Assembly: GCA_947631705.1 (NCBI GenBank)
Contig: CANRMJ010000009.1
Span: 1 to 47,374, forward strand
DNA length: 47,374 nucleotides
From: an uncultured Clostridia bacterium
GTDB lineage: Bacteria; Bacillota; Clostridia; Oscillospirales; Acutalibacteraceae
Direction of reading: 5' to 3'
In this document: positions 17,187 to 26,684 of the stretch, piece after piece
How the letters are laid out: every line of letters starts with the position of its first letter
Numbering within the stretch: position 1 is the first letter of the stretch
Translations under genes and position numbers: made by a program
The notes under the pieces: generated by a model
The model's input: only the letters and a program-made list of their open reading frames with translations
Databases searched by the model: none
Told to the model about the DNA's origin: nothing

Positions 17187-19811
17187 TTAAAGCTCTTCTG
17201 ATTTTTTCTTTAAATCATAAAGCGTCTGCATAGCCTCAATAGGAGTAATCGTGTTTACATCTATCGCTTTCAGCGCTTCTATTATTTCGTTTTTTCCGTT
17301 TGTTGAGAAGTTGTATTGAATCTCCTCTTCATCTTCCTCAACGCTGTTATCGGCGCTGAAATTTATTTCGGTTTTATTCTTTTCAAGCTCTTTTAATATA
17401 GCCTTCGCGCGCCTGACTACCGAATCGGGCACTCCCGCAAGCTTTGCCACTTCAATTCCAAAGCTCTCATCCGCGCCGCCCTTAACGATTCTTCGTAAAA
17501 ACGTTATATCGTCGCCGTGTTTTTTCACGGCTATCGAGTAATTCTTAACGCCGTCTATCATACCCTCCATGGCGGTGAGCTCGTGATAGTGCGTTGCAAA
17601 AAGTGTTTTTGCGCCGAGTGATTTTTTCTTGCACACAAATTCAAGCACGGCGCGCGCTATGCTCATACCGTCAAACGTGGACGTGCCCCTGCCTATTTCA
17701 TCAAGAATAATAAGGCTGTTTTCCGTGGCGTTTTTAAGGATAGACGAAACCTCGTTCATCTCAACCATAAATGTTGACTGCCCCGTTGCGAGATCGTCAG
17801 ACGCGCCGACGCGTGTAAATATCGCGTCAACGATTCCGATATTTGCTGATTTCGCGGGAACAAACGAGCCTATCTGAGCCAAAAGAACGATAAGAGCCGT
17901 TTGGCGCATATAAGTTGATTTTCCCGCCATATTAGGCCCTGTTATTATGGCGCAGCGGTTTTCGCCCTTATCAAGCATAGTGTCATTCGGAACGAAAAGC
18001 GCGCCCTCCAACAGCGTTTCAACAACAGGATGCCTTCCGTCTTTAATATCAATAATGCCGTTTGTGTTTATGCAAGGGCAAACGTAATTGTTGTTGGAAG
18101 CCGTTTCGGCAAGACCGGCAAGCACATCTGCAACCGCGAGCGCCTTTGCCGTTTTCTGAAGCCTTTGCACCTCTGCCGCAACAGTTTCGCGAACAGCGCA
18201 AAACACCTCGTATTCGAGAGCAACCGTTCTGTCCTTAGCGCCGAGGATTTTCCCCTCAAGCTCCTTAAGCTCCTGTGTTATATATCTTTCACAGTTAGTA
18301 AGCGTCTGTTTTCTTATGTAAGTGTCCGGCACCAAATCCTTGTAAGAATTCGTGACCTCTATGTAATAGCCGAAAACCCTGTTGTAGCCCACTTTCAGCT
18401 TTGGAATTCCTGTTTTCTGCCTTTGTGTTGCCTCTATTTCGGCCACGATTCCCGCGCCGTCTTTTAAAATTGACTTTAACTCATCGATCTCGGAATTGTA
18501 GCCCTCTTTTATCAAGCCGCCCTCTCTCAGCGTAAACGGGGGCTCGTCCTCAATCGCGTTTTGAATGAGCTCGTAAACATCGTTAAGTAAATCTATATCG
18601 TTTTCCACTTCCTTTAAAAGTGCGGAAGAGGAATCCTTAAGCTCGTTTTTTATGGCGGGCAGACGCGAAATCGTTGCCTGAAGAGCCTTCAGTTCCTTTG
18701 CGTTTGCCGTGCCGTAGGCGATGCGCGTCATCAGCCTTTCAATATCGTTTATGCCGGTTAGAGCTGTTCTTATTCTGTCCCTTTTAATATGGTTGTCCGA
18801 AAGTTCGCCTATTGCGTTTTGCCTTTTTGTGATTTTCGGCACAGACATCAGCGGTCTTTCGATCCAGCTTCTTATAAGGCGCTTGCCCATTGCCGTTTTT
18901 GTTTTGTCTATAACCCATAACAGCGAATGTTTTTTTTCGCCGTTCATCATGGATTTTGTCAGCTCAAGATTGCGCCTTGCGCTGATATCCAGTTTCATAT
19001 ATTCTTCTTTATCAAAGAAATCTATATCGGCGGGCGCATCTATTTCTTCTTTTTTCTGAACCGCTTTAAGGTAATCTATAACGGCGCCGAGCGCTCCGAC
19101 AGCTGCCTTGCTGTGCCCGAGATCAAGTGAGTCTATCTCCTCTTTTTTCAGTGTTTCAAGCACAAGATTCGCGGCCGCGTCAAAATCAAACTTAATATCA
19201 TCAAGGAGCTGCAGCTCCGATGAAAGGCGTTTTTTTACAAAATCCGCCATTGCGCTGAAATCAAGCGCCGCGGAATTAACAAGTATCTCCTTGGGCTGAT
19301 AAGATGAGAGCTGATTTATTATCTGCTCTTCCTCATCTTCTCCCTTTATAACCGTGATATGAAATTCACAGGTGGAAACATCGGCAAAGCAAACGCCCGT
19401 TTCTCTTTCGCCTTTGCATATCGCGCACAAATAATTGTTTACGGTATCATCAAGCATATTGCTTTCAATAACCGTGCCGGGTGTGATGATTCTTATGACG
19501 TCTCTTTTAACAAGTCCTTTAACTGTTTTGGGATCCTCCATCTGCTCGCAGATCGCAACCTTGTAGCCCTTTGCGACAAGTCTTGCAATATAACTGTCTG
19601 CCGAGTGAAACGGAACGCCGCACATCGGCGCGCGCTCCTCCTGCCCGCAATCCTTGCCCGTGAGAACAAGATCAAGCTCCTCCGAGGCGATTTTCGCGTC
19701 GTCAAAAAACATCTCATAAAAATCACCGAGGCGGAAAAACAACAGCGTTCCCGGATATTCGCTTTTTATCTTAAAATATTGCGCCATCATCGGCGAAAGT
19801 CCTTTTGCCAT
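17187..19811 (-). CDS. mutS: DNA mismatch repair protein MutS
   Basis: An 874-residue MutS that recognises mismatches and recruits MutL. The mismatch-reading Phe-Tyr-Glu is in RLGDFYEMFF (31-33). The ATPase has GPNMAGKSTYMRQ (near 610), then DEIGRGTSTFDG, and FATHYHEL. The C-terminus has an acidic linker and the short helical tail. ATG 19811 is preceded by GAGGAGG; an in-frame ATG 27 codons upstream has no such site. The gene lies 67 bases after the YmcA/YlbF-like gene. Confidence 0.97.
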   Translation of the reverse strand: MAKGLSPMMAQYFKIKSEYPGTLLFFRLGDFYEMFFDDAKIASEELDLVLTGKDCGQEERAPMCGVPFHSADSYIARLVAKGYKVAICEQMEDPKTVKGLVKRDVIRIITPGTVIESNMLDDTVNNYLCAICKGERETGVCFADVSTCEFHITVIKGEDEEEQIINQLSSYQPKEILVNSAALDFSAMADFVKKRLSSELQLLDDIKFDFDAAANLVLETLKKEEIDSLDLGHSKAAVGALGAVIDYLKAVQKKEEIDAPADIDFFDKEEYMKLDISARRNLELTKSMMNGEKKHSLLWVIDKTKTAMGKRLIRSWIERPLMSVPKITKRQNAIGELSDNHIKRDRIRTALTGINDIERLMTRIAYGTANAKELKALQATISRLPAIKNELKDSSSALLKEVENDIDLLNDVYELIQNAIEDEPPFTLREGGLIKEGYNSEIDELKSILKDGAGIVAEIEATQRQKTGIPKLKVGYNRVFGYYIEVTNSYKDLVPDTYIRKQTLTNCERYITQELKELEGKILGAKDRTVALEYEVFCAVRETVAAEVQRLQKTAKALAVADVLAGLAETASNNNYVCPCINTNGIIDIKDGRHPVVETLLEGALFVPNDTMLDKGENRCAIITGPNMAGKSTYMRQTALIVLLAQIGSFVPAKSANIGIVDAIFTRVGASDDLATGQSTFMVEMNEVSSILKNATENSLIILDEIGRGTSTFDGMSIARAVLEFVCKKKSLGAKTLFATHYHELTAMEGMIDGVKNYSIAVKKHGDDITFLRRIVKGGADESFGIEVAKLAGVPDSVVRRAKAILKELEKNKTEINFSADNSVEEDEEEIQYNFSTNGKNEIIEALKAIDVNTITPIEAMQTLYDLKKKSEEL

Positions 19812-19878
19812 TGTTCTCCTCCTCACAAATTTTATCAATTCCGATCAACGCCGGCTTTAAGCAGTCATTTAAAATCTA

Positions 19879-20289
19879 TTAATGACAGCCGCCGCAGGTG
19901 CAACAATCGTGGGTGCAGCCTTCGGGAGCCGGCTCGCAGGTCTCAGGATCCTGTCCGTCAAAAAACAGACCTATCATCTTGCTTATATACTGAGCCATAC
20001 CCTCCATTTCAGACGCAACCGCAGAGTACTTTTCCATATTCTCGTTTTTCATAATTTCCTCATAGAGGCTCTGATAATTATTTTGCAGTTCCTCTATTTT
20101 GCCCTTGTCGGCATCGTCCGCTTTGGCGGCCTCCTGCTGATAATTAAGTGAAATAAGCTGCAACTCCTGCATCTGCTGCTGAAGCGCCTCATCGGCGTCG
20201 TTTTTCGCAGCCGCGGCCTGAAGAGCCGTAAAGCGAGGGTCTTTTTGAATCTCTTTTCCGAGTTCGCGAAGTGCTGATTCCAAGCTCAT
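19879..20289 (-). CDS. YmcA/YlbF-family protein with Cys-rich tail
   Basis: A 136-residue, mostly helical protein of the Com_YlbF (DUF964) family: LESALRELGKEIQKDPRFTA opens the fold and coiled helices follow. In B. subtilis the member RicA (YmcA) is also encoded next to miaB and upstream of mutS. With RicF and RicT it forms an iron-sulfur complex that promotes RNase Y maturation cleavages and development. This protein ends in a tail CTHDCCTCGGCH with five cysteines and two histidines, a clear metal-binding signature. AAAGGAAA precedes ATG 20289. RicA-like function is inferred from family, position and tail. Confidence 0.82.
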   Translation of the reverse strand: MSLESALRELGKEIQKDPRFTALQAAAAKNDADEALQQQMQELQLISLNYQQEAAKADDADKGKIEELQNNYQSLYEEIMKNENMEKYSAVASEMEGMAQYISKMIGLFFDGQDPETCEPAPEGCTHDCCTCGGCH

Positions 20290-20293
20290 AATT

Positions 20294-21727
20294 TCATTTC
20301 CTTTCTGTTTCGCCCTTGAGCACATAGGTCAAAGGCTCTGTTACTTTGATGTTTTGAAAAGTGCCGATAAGATTTTCGTCACCTTCAAATTCTATAATCA
20401 AATTGCCGTCTGTTCTGGCGGCAAGATAATTATCGCCCAATTTTCCTTTTCCGTAAACAAAGCATTTAAAGCTCTTTCCGGCATATTTTTTCATGTTTTC
20501 CGCCGATATTTTTTCCTGCAAAGATGTGAGCTCCCTAAACCATCTGCCTTTTTCCTGAGCGGAAACGGGATCCGGCATTTCGGCGGCGGGGGTGCCTTTG
20601 CGCGGGGAATAAATAAATGTGAACAGCGCCGTGAATTTTACCTCTTCAACAAGCGAAAGCGTGTCTTTAAATTCCTCATAGGTTTCACCGGGGAATCCCA
20701 CGATAATGTCTGAAGTCACGGAGAGCGAATCGCCCATAAGCTCTTTCGCATAATTGATAAGCTCAAGATAGCGCTCTCTGCTGTAGTGCCTGTTCATCTC
20801 TTTTAAAATTCTGTTGTTTCCGCTTTGAAACGGCAAATGAAGATGTTTCGCTATTTTGCCGCACCGCGCCATGGTTTCAATGAGCTCCTCGGTGCAGTCC
20901 TTCGGATGACTTGTCATAAATCTGATTCTGAAATCGCCCGGAAGAGCGTTTATTCTTTCAAGCAGCTCCGCAAAGCTCACATTGGGTATTAAATCCTTGC
21001 CGTAGGAGTTTACATTCTGACCGAGAAGTGTTATTTCCTTGTATCCGCTTTCGATAAGCGAGCGAGCCTCGTTTATAACGTCCTCAGCCTCACGGCTCCT
21101 CTCACGCCCGCGGACATAAGGCACAATACAGTATGAGCAAAAATTGTTGCAGCCATACATTATCGGCAGCCACGCCCTGCTGTCGTTATCACGCAGCACG
21201 GGAATGCCCTCGGCAATCGCTCCGTCCGCATCCGGCAGTTCAAAAATCCTTTTTTTTCGGGTAAGAGCTTTATAAAGCAGCTCCGGCAGCCTGTAAACAA
21301 CATGGGTGCCGAAAACAAGGTCTACAAACGGAAAGCTTAGCTTAATCCTGTCCGCCGCGTGCTGTTGCTGCATCATACAGCCGCAGCAGGCAATCACAAC
21401 ATCGGGATTTTCACGCTTATATGTTTTAAGTCGCCCGACATTGCCGAAAACCCTGTCCTCAGCATGCTCACGAACGGCGCAGGTATTAAAAATTATCAGC
21501 TTTGCCTCGGTTCTGTTTTCCGTAAAACCATAGCCCATTTTGCTGAGCATACCCTTTATAAGCTCGCTGTCTGCAACATTTTGCTGGCAGCCGTAGGTCA
21601 CCACACAGGCGAGCGGGGTTTCGTTATATATGCCTGAAAGCACAGAGGAAACCTTTTCGGAAAACTCACGCTGATTTTCAATTTCTTTTTCACTTACAAC
21701 GCCTGTTTTGCGCCCCTTTTTATCCAT
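20294..21727 (-). CDS. miaB: tRNA-2-methylthio-N6-dimethylallyladenosine synthase
   Basis: A 477-residue radical SAM methylthiotransferase that converts i6A37 to ms2i6A37 in tRNA. The N-terminal domain binds an auxiliary cluster (YGCQQNVADSE, later FNTCAVRE and CCGCMMQQ). The radical SAM cysteines are in GCNNFCSYCIVPYVRG, and a TRAM domain ends the protein (about 410-475). ATG 21727 has AAGGAG; the upstream Met in frame is not supported. It is the first gene of the long operon, with a strong promoter at 21789-21817. Confidence 0.96.
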   Translation of the reverse strand: MDKKGRKTGVVSEKEIENQREFSEKVSSVLSGIYNETPLACVVTYGCQQNVADSELIKGMLSKMGYGFTENRTEAKLIIFNTCAVREHAEDRVFGNVGRLKTYKRENPDVVIACCGCMMQQQHAADRIKLSFPFVDLVFGTHVVYRLPELLYKALTRKKRIFELPDADGAIAEGIPVLRDNDSRAWLPIMYGCNNFCSYCIVPYVRGRERSREAEDVINEARSLIESGYKEITLLGQNVNSYGKDLIPNVSFAELLERINALPGDFRIRFMTSHPKDCTEELIETMARCGKIAKHLHLPFQSGNNRILKEMNRHYSRERYLELINYAKELMGDSLSVTSDIIVGFPGETYEEFKDTLSLVEEVKFTALFTFIYSPRKGTPAAEMPDPVSAQEKGRWFRELTSLQEKISAENMKKYAGKSFKCFVYGKGKLGDNYLAARTDGNLIIEFEGDENLIGTFQNIKVTEPLTYVLKGETERK

Positions 21728-21788
21728 TGCTTTCTCCTTTTTGCAGGATGCCGCGCTTGGCAAAGCCTATACGAATCCACAGTATTTA

Positions 21789-21817
21789 ATTATATCAAAC
21801 TGCTTTTATTTATTCAA
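21789..21817 (-). promoter_or_regulatory. Promoter of the miaB operon
   Basis: On the minus strand TTGAAT (21817-21812) and TATAAT (21794-21789) are 17 bases apart, with TG one base before the -10 (extended -10). Transcription would begin near 21782, about 55 bases before miaB. Confidence 0.75.
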
Positions 21818-21847
21818 TATTAAATTATTAATTATATAAAATATTTA

Positions 21848-21853
21848 TATAAT
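21848..21853 (+). promoter_or_regulatory. Possible -10 box of malQ
   Basis: TATAAT at 21848-21853 is a perfect -10, about 57 bases before the malQ ATG. The expected -35 position (21825-21830, TTATTA) is a weak match. The area is very AT-rich, so chance cannot be excluded. Confidence 0.4.
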
Positions 21854-21909
21854 CAATTAGATATTGCAATTGCACTTCAAGGGTGTTAAAATTTTTCAGA
21901 GGTGATTTA

Positions 21910-23427
21910 ATGCTCAAAAAAAGAGGAGCGGGAGTTTTGCTCCATATAAGTTCGATGCCGTCGCCTTACGGTGTTGGCGTTTTCGGCAATGAAATAAAAA
22001 ATTTTATAGATAAGCTGTGTTATATGGGATTTACTTACTGGCAGGTTCTGCCCTTCAATCCGCTTGATGACGCAAACAGCCCTTACTGTTCGCCGAGCGC
22101 CTTTGCGGGAAATTATCTTTTTATAAATCCCGAGCAGCTCTGCAATATGGGGCTTATCACAAAAGAGGACGTCAAAATTAATATATACAACGGCTCGCCG
22201 TATACAGCCGCCTATGAATTTGCCTCCGAAAGGCGCCTTGAAACGCTTAAAAAAGCCTTTTCAAGCATAACAGACGAGATCAAAGCGGAGATATGCGAAT
22301 TTGAAAAGAAAAATGCATGGCTTGACGATTATGCCGTTTATATGGCGGTGAAAGAACAGGAAAACAACAAACCGTGGTATGAATGGAGCGACAGCCATTC
22401 ACATTACGAAATATGCAAAAAAACACGCGCGTATTCCGAAAAGAGCGCCTCTTTCTGGAAATTCGTTCAATACATTTTCTTTAAACAATGGGGCGAAATA
22501 AAGGAATACGCAAATAAAAAGGGAATTGCCGTTATAGGCGATATGCCGATTTATGTTGCTATGGACAGTGCGGATGTTTGGTCTAATTTGCCTCTTTTTT
22601 TAATTGATAAAAAGACTCTTGCGGCAAAGCAGGTGGCAGGCGTTCCGCCGGATTACTTCAGTGAAAACGGTCAGTTGTGGGGAAACCCCATATACAACTG
22701 GAGCGAAATGAAAAAGGGCGGCTATTCTTGGTGGATATCCCGCCTTGAATCCGCTCTTAAAACGTATGATGTTGTGAGAATAGACCACTTCCGAGCCTTT
22801 GCAAGCTATTGGGAGGTTCCGTCAGATTCAAAAACGGCAAAAACAGGGCGATGGAAAAAGGGTCCCGGAATGGATTTGTTCAACAGGGTTTTTGAGGTTT
22901 TTCCAAACGCTCCGATAATTGCCGAAGATCTCGGCATTTACGGTGAGGACGTTATTCAGCTCCTTAACGACACGGGATTTCCCGGTATGAAGGTGGTTCA
23001 ATTCGGCTTTGACCCGAACTCTGATTCATCGCATATGCCTCACAATGCGGTGCAAAACAGCATAAACTATGTTGGAACGCATGACAACAACACGATTCTC
23101 GGCTGGCTCTGGGAGGCAACCGAGGAGGAACGACGCTTTGCCCTTGACTACGTGGGGTTCAGCGGCAGCAATTGGGGCGACGGCGGCTACAACAGTCCAA
23201 GCTGCCGCAAAATCATAGAGGCTGTTTGGAGGAGCAGCTCAAACGTTGCCGTTATATCACTTCAGGATATGTGCGGCTTCGGTTCCGACGCAAGGATGAA
23301 TATACCCGGCGTTCCAGAGGAAAACTGGCGTTTTCGCACTACCGAGGACACAATAAACGGCATAGATTTTGACTATTTTTTAAATATAAACGCAACTTTC
23401 AGAAGAATGTATCCTGTTTTTGATTAA
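21910..23427 (+). CDS. malQ: 4-alpha-glucanotransferase (amylomaltase)
   Basis: A 505-residue GH77 enzyme that transfers alpha-1,4-glucan segments, used in glycogen or maltodextrin metabolism in the cytoplasm. The catalytic triad is intact and almost at the positions of the Thermus enzyme: nucleophile D292 (VRIDHFRAF), acid/base E339 (IIAEDLG) and D392 (GTHDNNT). The N-terminal GVLLHISSMPSPYGVG is typical. AGAGGTGA precedes ATG 21910. It stands alone on the plus strand with the next gene 67 bases on; no other glycogen genes are adjacent. Confidence 0.96.
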   Translation: MLKKRGAGVLLHISSMPSPYGVGVFGNEIKNFIDKLCYMGFTYWQVLPFNPLDDANSPYCSPSAFAGNYLFINPEQLCNMGLITKEDVKINIYNGSPYTAAYEFASERRLETLKKAFSSITDEIKAEICEFEKKNAWLDDYAVYMAVKEQENNKPWYEWSDSHSHYEICKKTRAYSEKSASFWKFVQYIFFKQWGEIKEYANKKGIAVIGDMPIYVAMDSADVWSNLPLFLIDKKTLAAKQVAGVPPDYFSENGQLWGNPIYNWSEMKKGGYSWWISRLESALKTYDVVRIDHFRAFASYWEVPSDSKTAKTGRWKKGPGMDLFNRVFEVFPNAPIIAEDLGIYGEDVIQLLNDTGFPGMKVVQFGFDPNSDSSHMPHNAVQNSINYVGTHDNNTILGWLWEATEEERRFALDYVGFSGSNWGDGGYNSPSCRKIIEAVWRSSSNVAVISLQDMCGFGSDARMNIPGVPEENWRFRTTEDTINGIDFDYFLNINATFRRMYPVFD

Positions 23428-23494
23428 CAATATAAAAACTCCCTCATAGAATGATATGAAGTTACTTCAAATATTCTGTAAAGGAGTTTTTTTA

Positions 23495-24322
23495 ATGCCC
23501 GATAATCCTATCTTTGATTCCGGCGAAAGACAGATAAATGACGCAATCAGCATAGATACAAAGCGGATTTACGACAGTTGCGTATCAAAGGATTGCCTGG
23601 AGGATTTAAGAGTTACATTTTTCAACCGCAGCCAGCGGCTGATCGACGACGCGGTTACTATCAAGTGCCGTGACTGCGAGATCGTCTCCGTATCAATAGA
23701 CGTTGATGAGGTTCCGTTTAACAGGGGATATTACGGTGTTGACATAACGTTTTACTTCCGTCTTACCTTCGACACATATTCGGCGCCCTGCACCTCGCCC
23801 GATACGGCAATCGGATTCGCCCAGTTCTGCAAAAAGTGCATACTTTACGGTTCCGACGGAGATGTTAAGGTGTTCACCTCAAGCTTTACCTCAGAGGAAT
23901 TGGACTGCCCCGAAGCCCCTCAATACACAAATCCCATTGCTAAGGTTCAGGCAGTTGATCCCATCGTTTTATCAACCGATATTGTTGACGCCTGCGAATG
24001 TTCTATACCGATTTGCTCATCATTCCCGCAGTCCATACTAAACAATATTTCCGATTCCGTTCCGAGCGCGGGTTCTTCAAGAGCCGTTCTTGTAACTCTC
24101 GGTCTGTTCAGTATCGTGCAAATGGAACGCGATGTTCAGGTGCTTGTTCCCGCATACGCCTACAGCCTTCCCGACAGAGAATGCTGCTGCAACACACAGA
24201 ACCCCTGCGAAACATTTCAGTCAATTGATTTCCCGATTGAGGAATTCTTCCCGCCCGACAGAGGCAACGATGATTCACAGTGCGGCTGCGATGATAATAA
24301 CAACAACTCAAAAGACGAATAA
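23495..24322 (+). CDS. Cysteine-rich conserved protein of unknown function
   Basis: A 275-residue protein with 17 cysteines by count, several paired (SCVSKDC, KCRDC, FCKKC, CEC, CCC, CGC). No signal peptide or membrane segment is seen. Residues 1-160 look like a beta-rich domain (RVTFFNRSQRLID, VSVSIDVDEVPFNRGYYGVDITFYFRLTF as separate strands), and the tail is acidic with Asp/Asn repeats. It starts at ATG 23495 with AAAGGAG. I recall similar proteins in spore-forming Clostridia, so a coat or other structural role is possible, but no family function is known to me. It may be cotranscribed with malQ. Confidence 0.7.
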   Translation: MPDNPIFDSGERQINDAISIDTKRIYDSCVSKDCLEDLRVTFFNRSQRLIDDAVTIKCRDCEIVSVSIDVDEVPFNRGYYGVDITFYFRLTFDTYSAPCTSPDTAIGFAQFCKKCILYGSDGDVKVFTSSFTSEELDCPEAPQYTNPIAKVQAVDPIVLSTDIVDACECSIPICSSFPQSILNNISDSVPSAGSSRAVLVTLGLFSIVQMERDVQVLVPAYAYSLPDRECCCNTQNPCETFQSIDFPIEEFFPPDRGNDDSQCGCDDNNNNSKDE

Positions 24323-24356
24323 CCGTTTAGCCGCAAACAAATATTCAAGCCTCAAA

Positions 24357-24389
24357 AAGCCTTCTCCGGCGAAAACCCGGAGAAGGCTT
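24357..24389 (-). terminator. Terminator of pcrA
   Basis: AAGCCTTCTCCGG (24357-24369) pairs perfectly with CCGGAGAAGGCTT (24377-24389), a 13-bp stem. On the minus strand five T follow, so it terminates pcrA; it also stands 34 bases after the convergent cysteine-rich gene and may serve both. Confidence 0.85.
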
Positions 24390-24450
24390 CATATTGTTAT
24401 TTAACAGTTTGCAGATATCAAGAAAAAGTTTGCGCTTTGCTTTTTGAGGC

Positions 24451-26631
24451 TTACAGCTTTTCAAGCCTTGCAAAATTTGCCATCAGCTTTTTTGTGCCCG
24501 CACGGTCAAACGCAACTTCAAGAAGTGTGTCATTGCCCATAGCCGTCGCGGAGAGCACAACTCCCGTTCCGAATGTTTTATGCCTTACGGTGTCTCCGGC
24601 ATTGTATTTTGCGCCGGAAATCGCGGTCGTGTTGCCTGCCTGCCCGAAACTCCGCGCGTTTATTGAGCTTGTTTTGCTCCTGCCTATCTCAATTCGCGCG
24701 CCGTGCGGAACATATGTATCAACCGTAATATCGTTTGTAACGTGCGCGGGCAGTTCACGGATAAATCTTGAAACCTGATTTCTGTTCGTTGTGCCGTACA
24801 GCATACGCCTGCGCGCGTTTATAAGATAGAGCTTTTCCTTTGCCCTTGTGATTCCCACATATGCAAGGCGGCGCTCTTCTTCCAAATCTTCATCACTGTA
24901 AACTGACTGGCTGCCCGGAAAAATCCCCTCTTCCATTCCCGGAATAAATACAATCGGAAATTCAAGACCCTTTGCGGAATGGAGCGTCATAAGCACCACG
25001 CAGTCATCATTTTCATTGTAAGAATCTATATCGGAAACAAGCGCCACATCCTCAAGAAAATCAGAAAGATCAAAATCTTCGTCCTCTTCCTGATATTTGA
25101 TAAACATTGTTGAAAGCTCGCTTATGTTGTTTTTTCTGTCCTCGGCTGTTTCAGGATCCTCGTCAAGGTAATCAAAATATTTTGTTTGCTCAATTATCTC
25201 CGTCAGCAAATCGGAAAGCGGCATTTTTTCAGCAAGCAGCTTTTGAAAGTGCTTTATCATTTCCGTGAAATTCATCAGTTTTTGAGCGGAACGCAGAGTT
25301 TTTTGAAATTCATCGCCGCGCTCGCAGACCTCAAACGCGGATATTCCCAAGCCGGTGGATATTTCAAGAATATTCGCAAACATCGTGTCGCCGATTCCGC
25401 GTTTCGGAACATTTATAATTCTCTGCAAGCGCACATTATCCGCGGGATTATTTATCACCGCGAAATAAGAGATAATATCCTTAATTTCCTTGCGGTCGAA
25501 AAAGCGGTTGCCGCCTATAATTTTATGTGGTATTCCGCTTTTAGTGAGCGTGATCTCAAGATTTCTTGACTGCGCGTTCATTCTGTAAAGCACCGCATGA
25601 TCGCTCATTTTTCTGCCCGAATCAACGCTTTTCAAGATTTCCTGCGCTATAAACGCGGATTCCTCCTCCTCGCTCTCCACAGTGTTCAAAACGATTTTTT
25701 CACCCGCGCCCGCCGCAGTCCAAAGGTTTTTGCCTTTTCTGTTTTTGTTGTTTGAAATAACGGCGTTTGCGCCGTCAAGAATATTTTGTGTGGAGCGGTA
25801 ATTCTGCTCAAGGCGAATCACTCTCGCGTTTTTATATCGGCGCTCAAAAGAAAGAATATTTTCAATAGTGGCGCCGCGAAAGCGGTAAATACTTTGGTCG
25901 TCATCACCAACAACGCAAATGTTTTCATACCCGCCCGCAAGAAGCGAAACAAGCACATACTGGGCGTGAGACGTGTCTTGGTACTCGTCAACCATAACAT
26001 ACTTGAACTGCCTCTGATAAAGCTCTCTCACATCATCGTTTTCACGCAGCAGCTTTACGGCGTTAAAAATGATATCGTCAAAATCCATCGCGTCCGATTT
26101 CAAAAGCTCCTTTTGATAAAGCTCATAACATTCGGCAATTTTTGATTTTCTGAAATCGTTTACGGCACAGGTTCTGTATTCATCAACACCGATAAGGCTG
26201 TCCTTAGCGGCGCTTATTTCATTTATTATTGATTTGTGATTAAATATTTTATCTGACAGCCCAAGCGATTTTTGGCAATGCTTCATAACGCGTTTCTGAT
26301 CGTCGGTATCATAAATCGTGAAGTGCCCGCTGTAGCCCAGCCTGTCTCCGAAACGCCTTAATATACGAGTGCAGCAGGTATGAAATGTATATGCCCATAT
26401 ATCCGACGCGCCGTTGCCGACAGCGCTTATAAGGCGTTCTCTTATTTCGCCCGCCGCCTTATTTGTAAACGTTATCGCAAGCACCTGCCACGGCAGAGCA
26501 AGTCCGCTGTTAATAATATGCTGCACGCGGTTTACAAGCACGGTTGTTTTTCCCGAACCCGCACCCGCAAGAATCAAAAGCGGACCTTCGGTACATTCAA
26601 CAGCCTGCCGCTGCATTTCATTCAATGCCAT
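24451..26631 (-). CDS. pcrA: ATP-dependent DNA helicase PcrA/UvrD
   Basis: A 726-residue superfamily 1A helicase acting in repair and removal of proteins from DNA. Walker A is GAGSGKTT (23-30), motif II is VDEYQDTS, motif III is GDDDQSIYRFRGA, motif V is TLHSAKGLEFP and motif VI is EEERRLAYVGITRAKE. The C-terminal Tudor-like RNA polymerase-binding domain is present (YNAGDTVRHKTFGTGVV). GAGGTG precedes ATG. Only about 20 bases separate it from the oadB terminator. A possible promoter (TTGCTT at 26705-26700, TAAAAT at 26682-26677, 17 apart) overlaps the 3' end of oadB. Confidence 0.96.
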   Translation of the reverse strand: MALNEMQRQAVECTEGPLLILAGAGSGKTTVLVNRVQHIINSGLALPWQVLAITFTNKAAGEIRERLISAVGNGASDIWAYTFHTCCTRILRRFGDRLGYSGHFTIYDTDDQKRVMKHCQKSLGLSDKIFNHKSIINEISAAKDSLIGVDEYRTCAVNDFRKSKIAECYELYQKELLKSDAMDFDDIIFNAVKLLRENDDVRELYQRQFKYVMVDEYQDTSHAQYVLVSLLAGGYENICVVGDDDQSIYRFRGATIENILSFERRYKNARVIRLEQNYRSTQNILDGANAVISNNKNRKGKNLWTAAGAGEKIVLNTVESEEEESAFIAQEILKSVDSGRKMSDHAVLYRMNAQSRNLEITLTKSGIPHKIIGGNRFFDRKEIKDIISYFAVINNPADNVRLQRIINVPKRGIGDTMFANILEISTGLGISAFEVCERGDEFQKTLRSAQKLMNFTEMIKHFQKLLAEKMPLSDLLTEIIEQTKYFDYLDEDPETAEDRKNNISELSTMFIKYQEEDEDFDLSDFLEDVALVSDIDSYNENDDCVVLMTLHSAKGLEFPIVFIPGMEEGIFPGSQSVYSDEDLEEERRLAYVGITRAKEKLYLINARRRMLYGTTNRNQVSRFIRELPAHVTNDITVDTYVPHGARIEIGRSKTSSINARSFGQAGNTTAISGAKYNAGDTVRHKTFGTGVVLSATAMGNDTLLEVAFDRAGTKKLMANFARLEKL

Positions 26632-26652
26632 ATTTACACCTCATAGCCGAAA

Positions 26653-26675
26653 AAAGAGCGTCCGTGACGCTCTTT
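26653..26675 (-). terminator. Terminator of the oadGB transcript
   Basis: AAAGAGCGTC (26653-26662) pairs with GACGCTCTTT (26666-26675) around a three-base loop. On the minus strand it begins 9 bases after the oadB stop and is followed by a run of T. Confidence 0.85.
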
Positions 26676-26684
26676 AATTTTATT

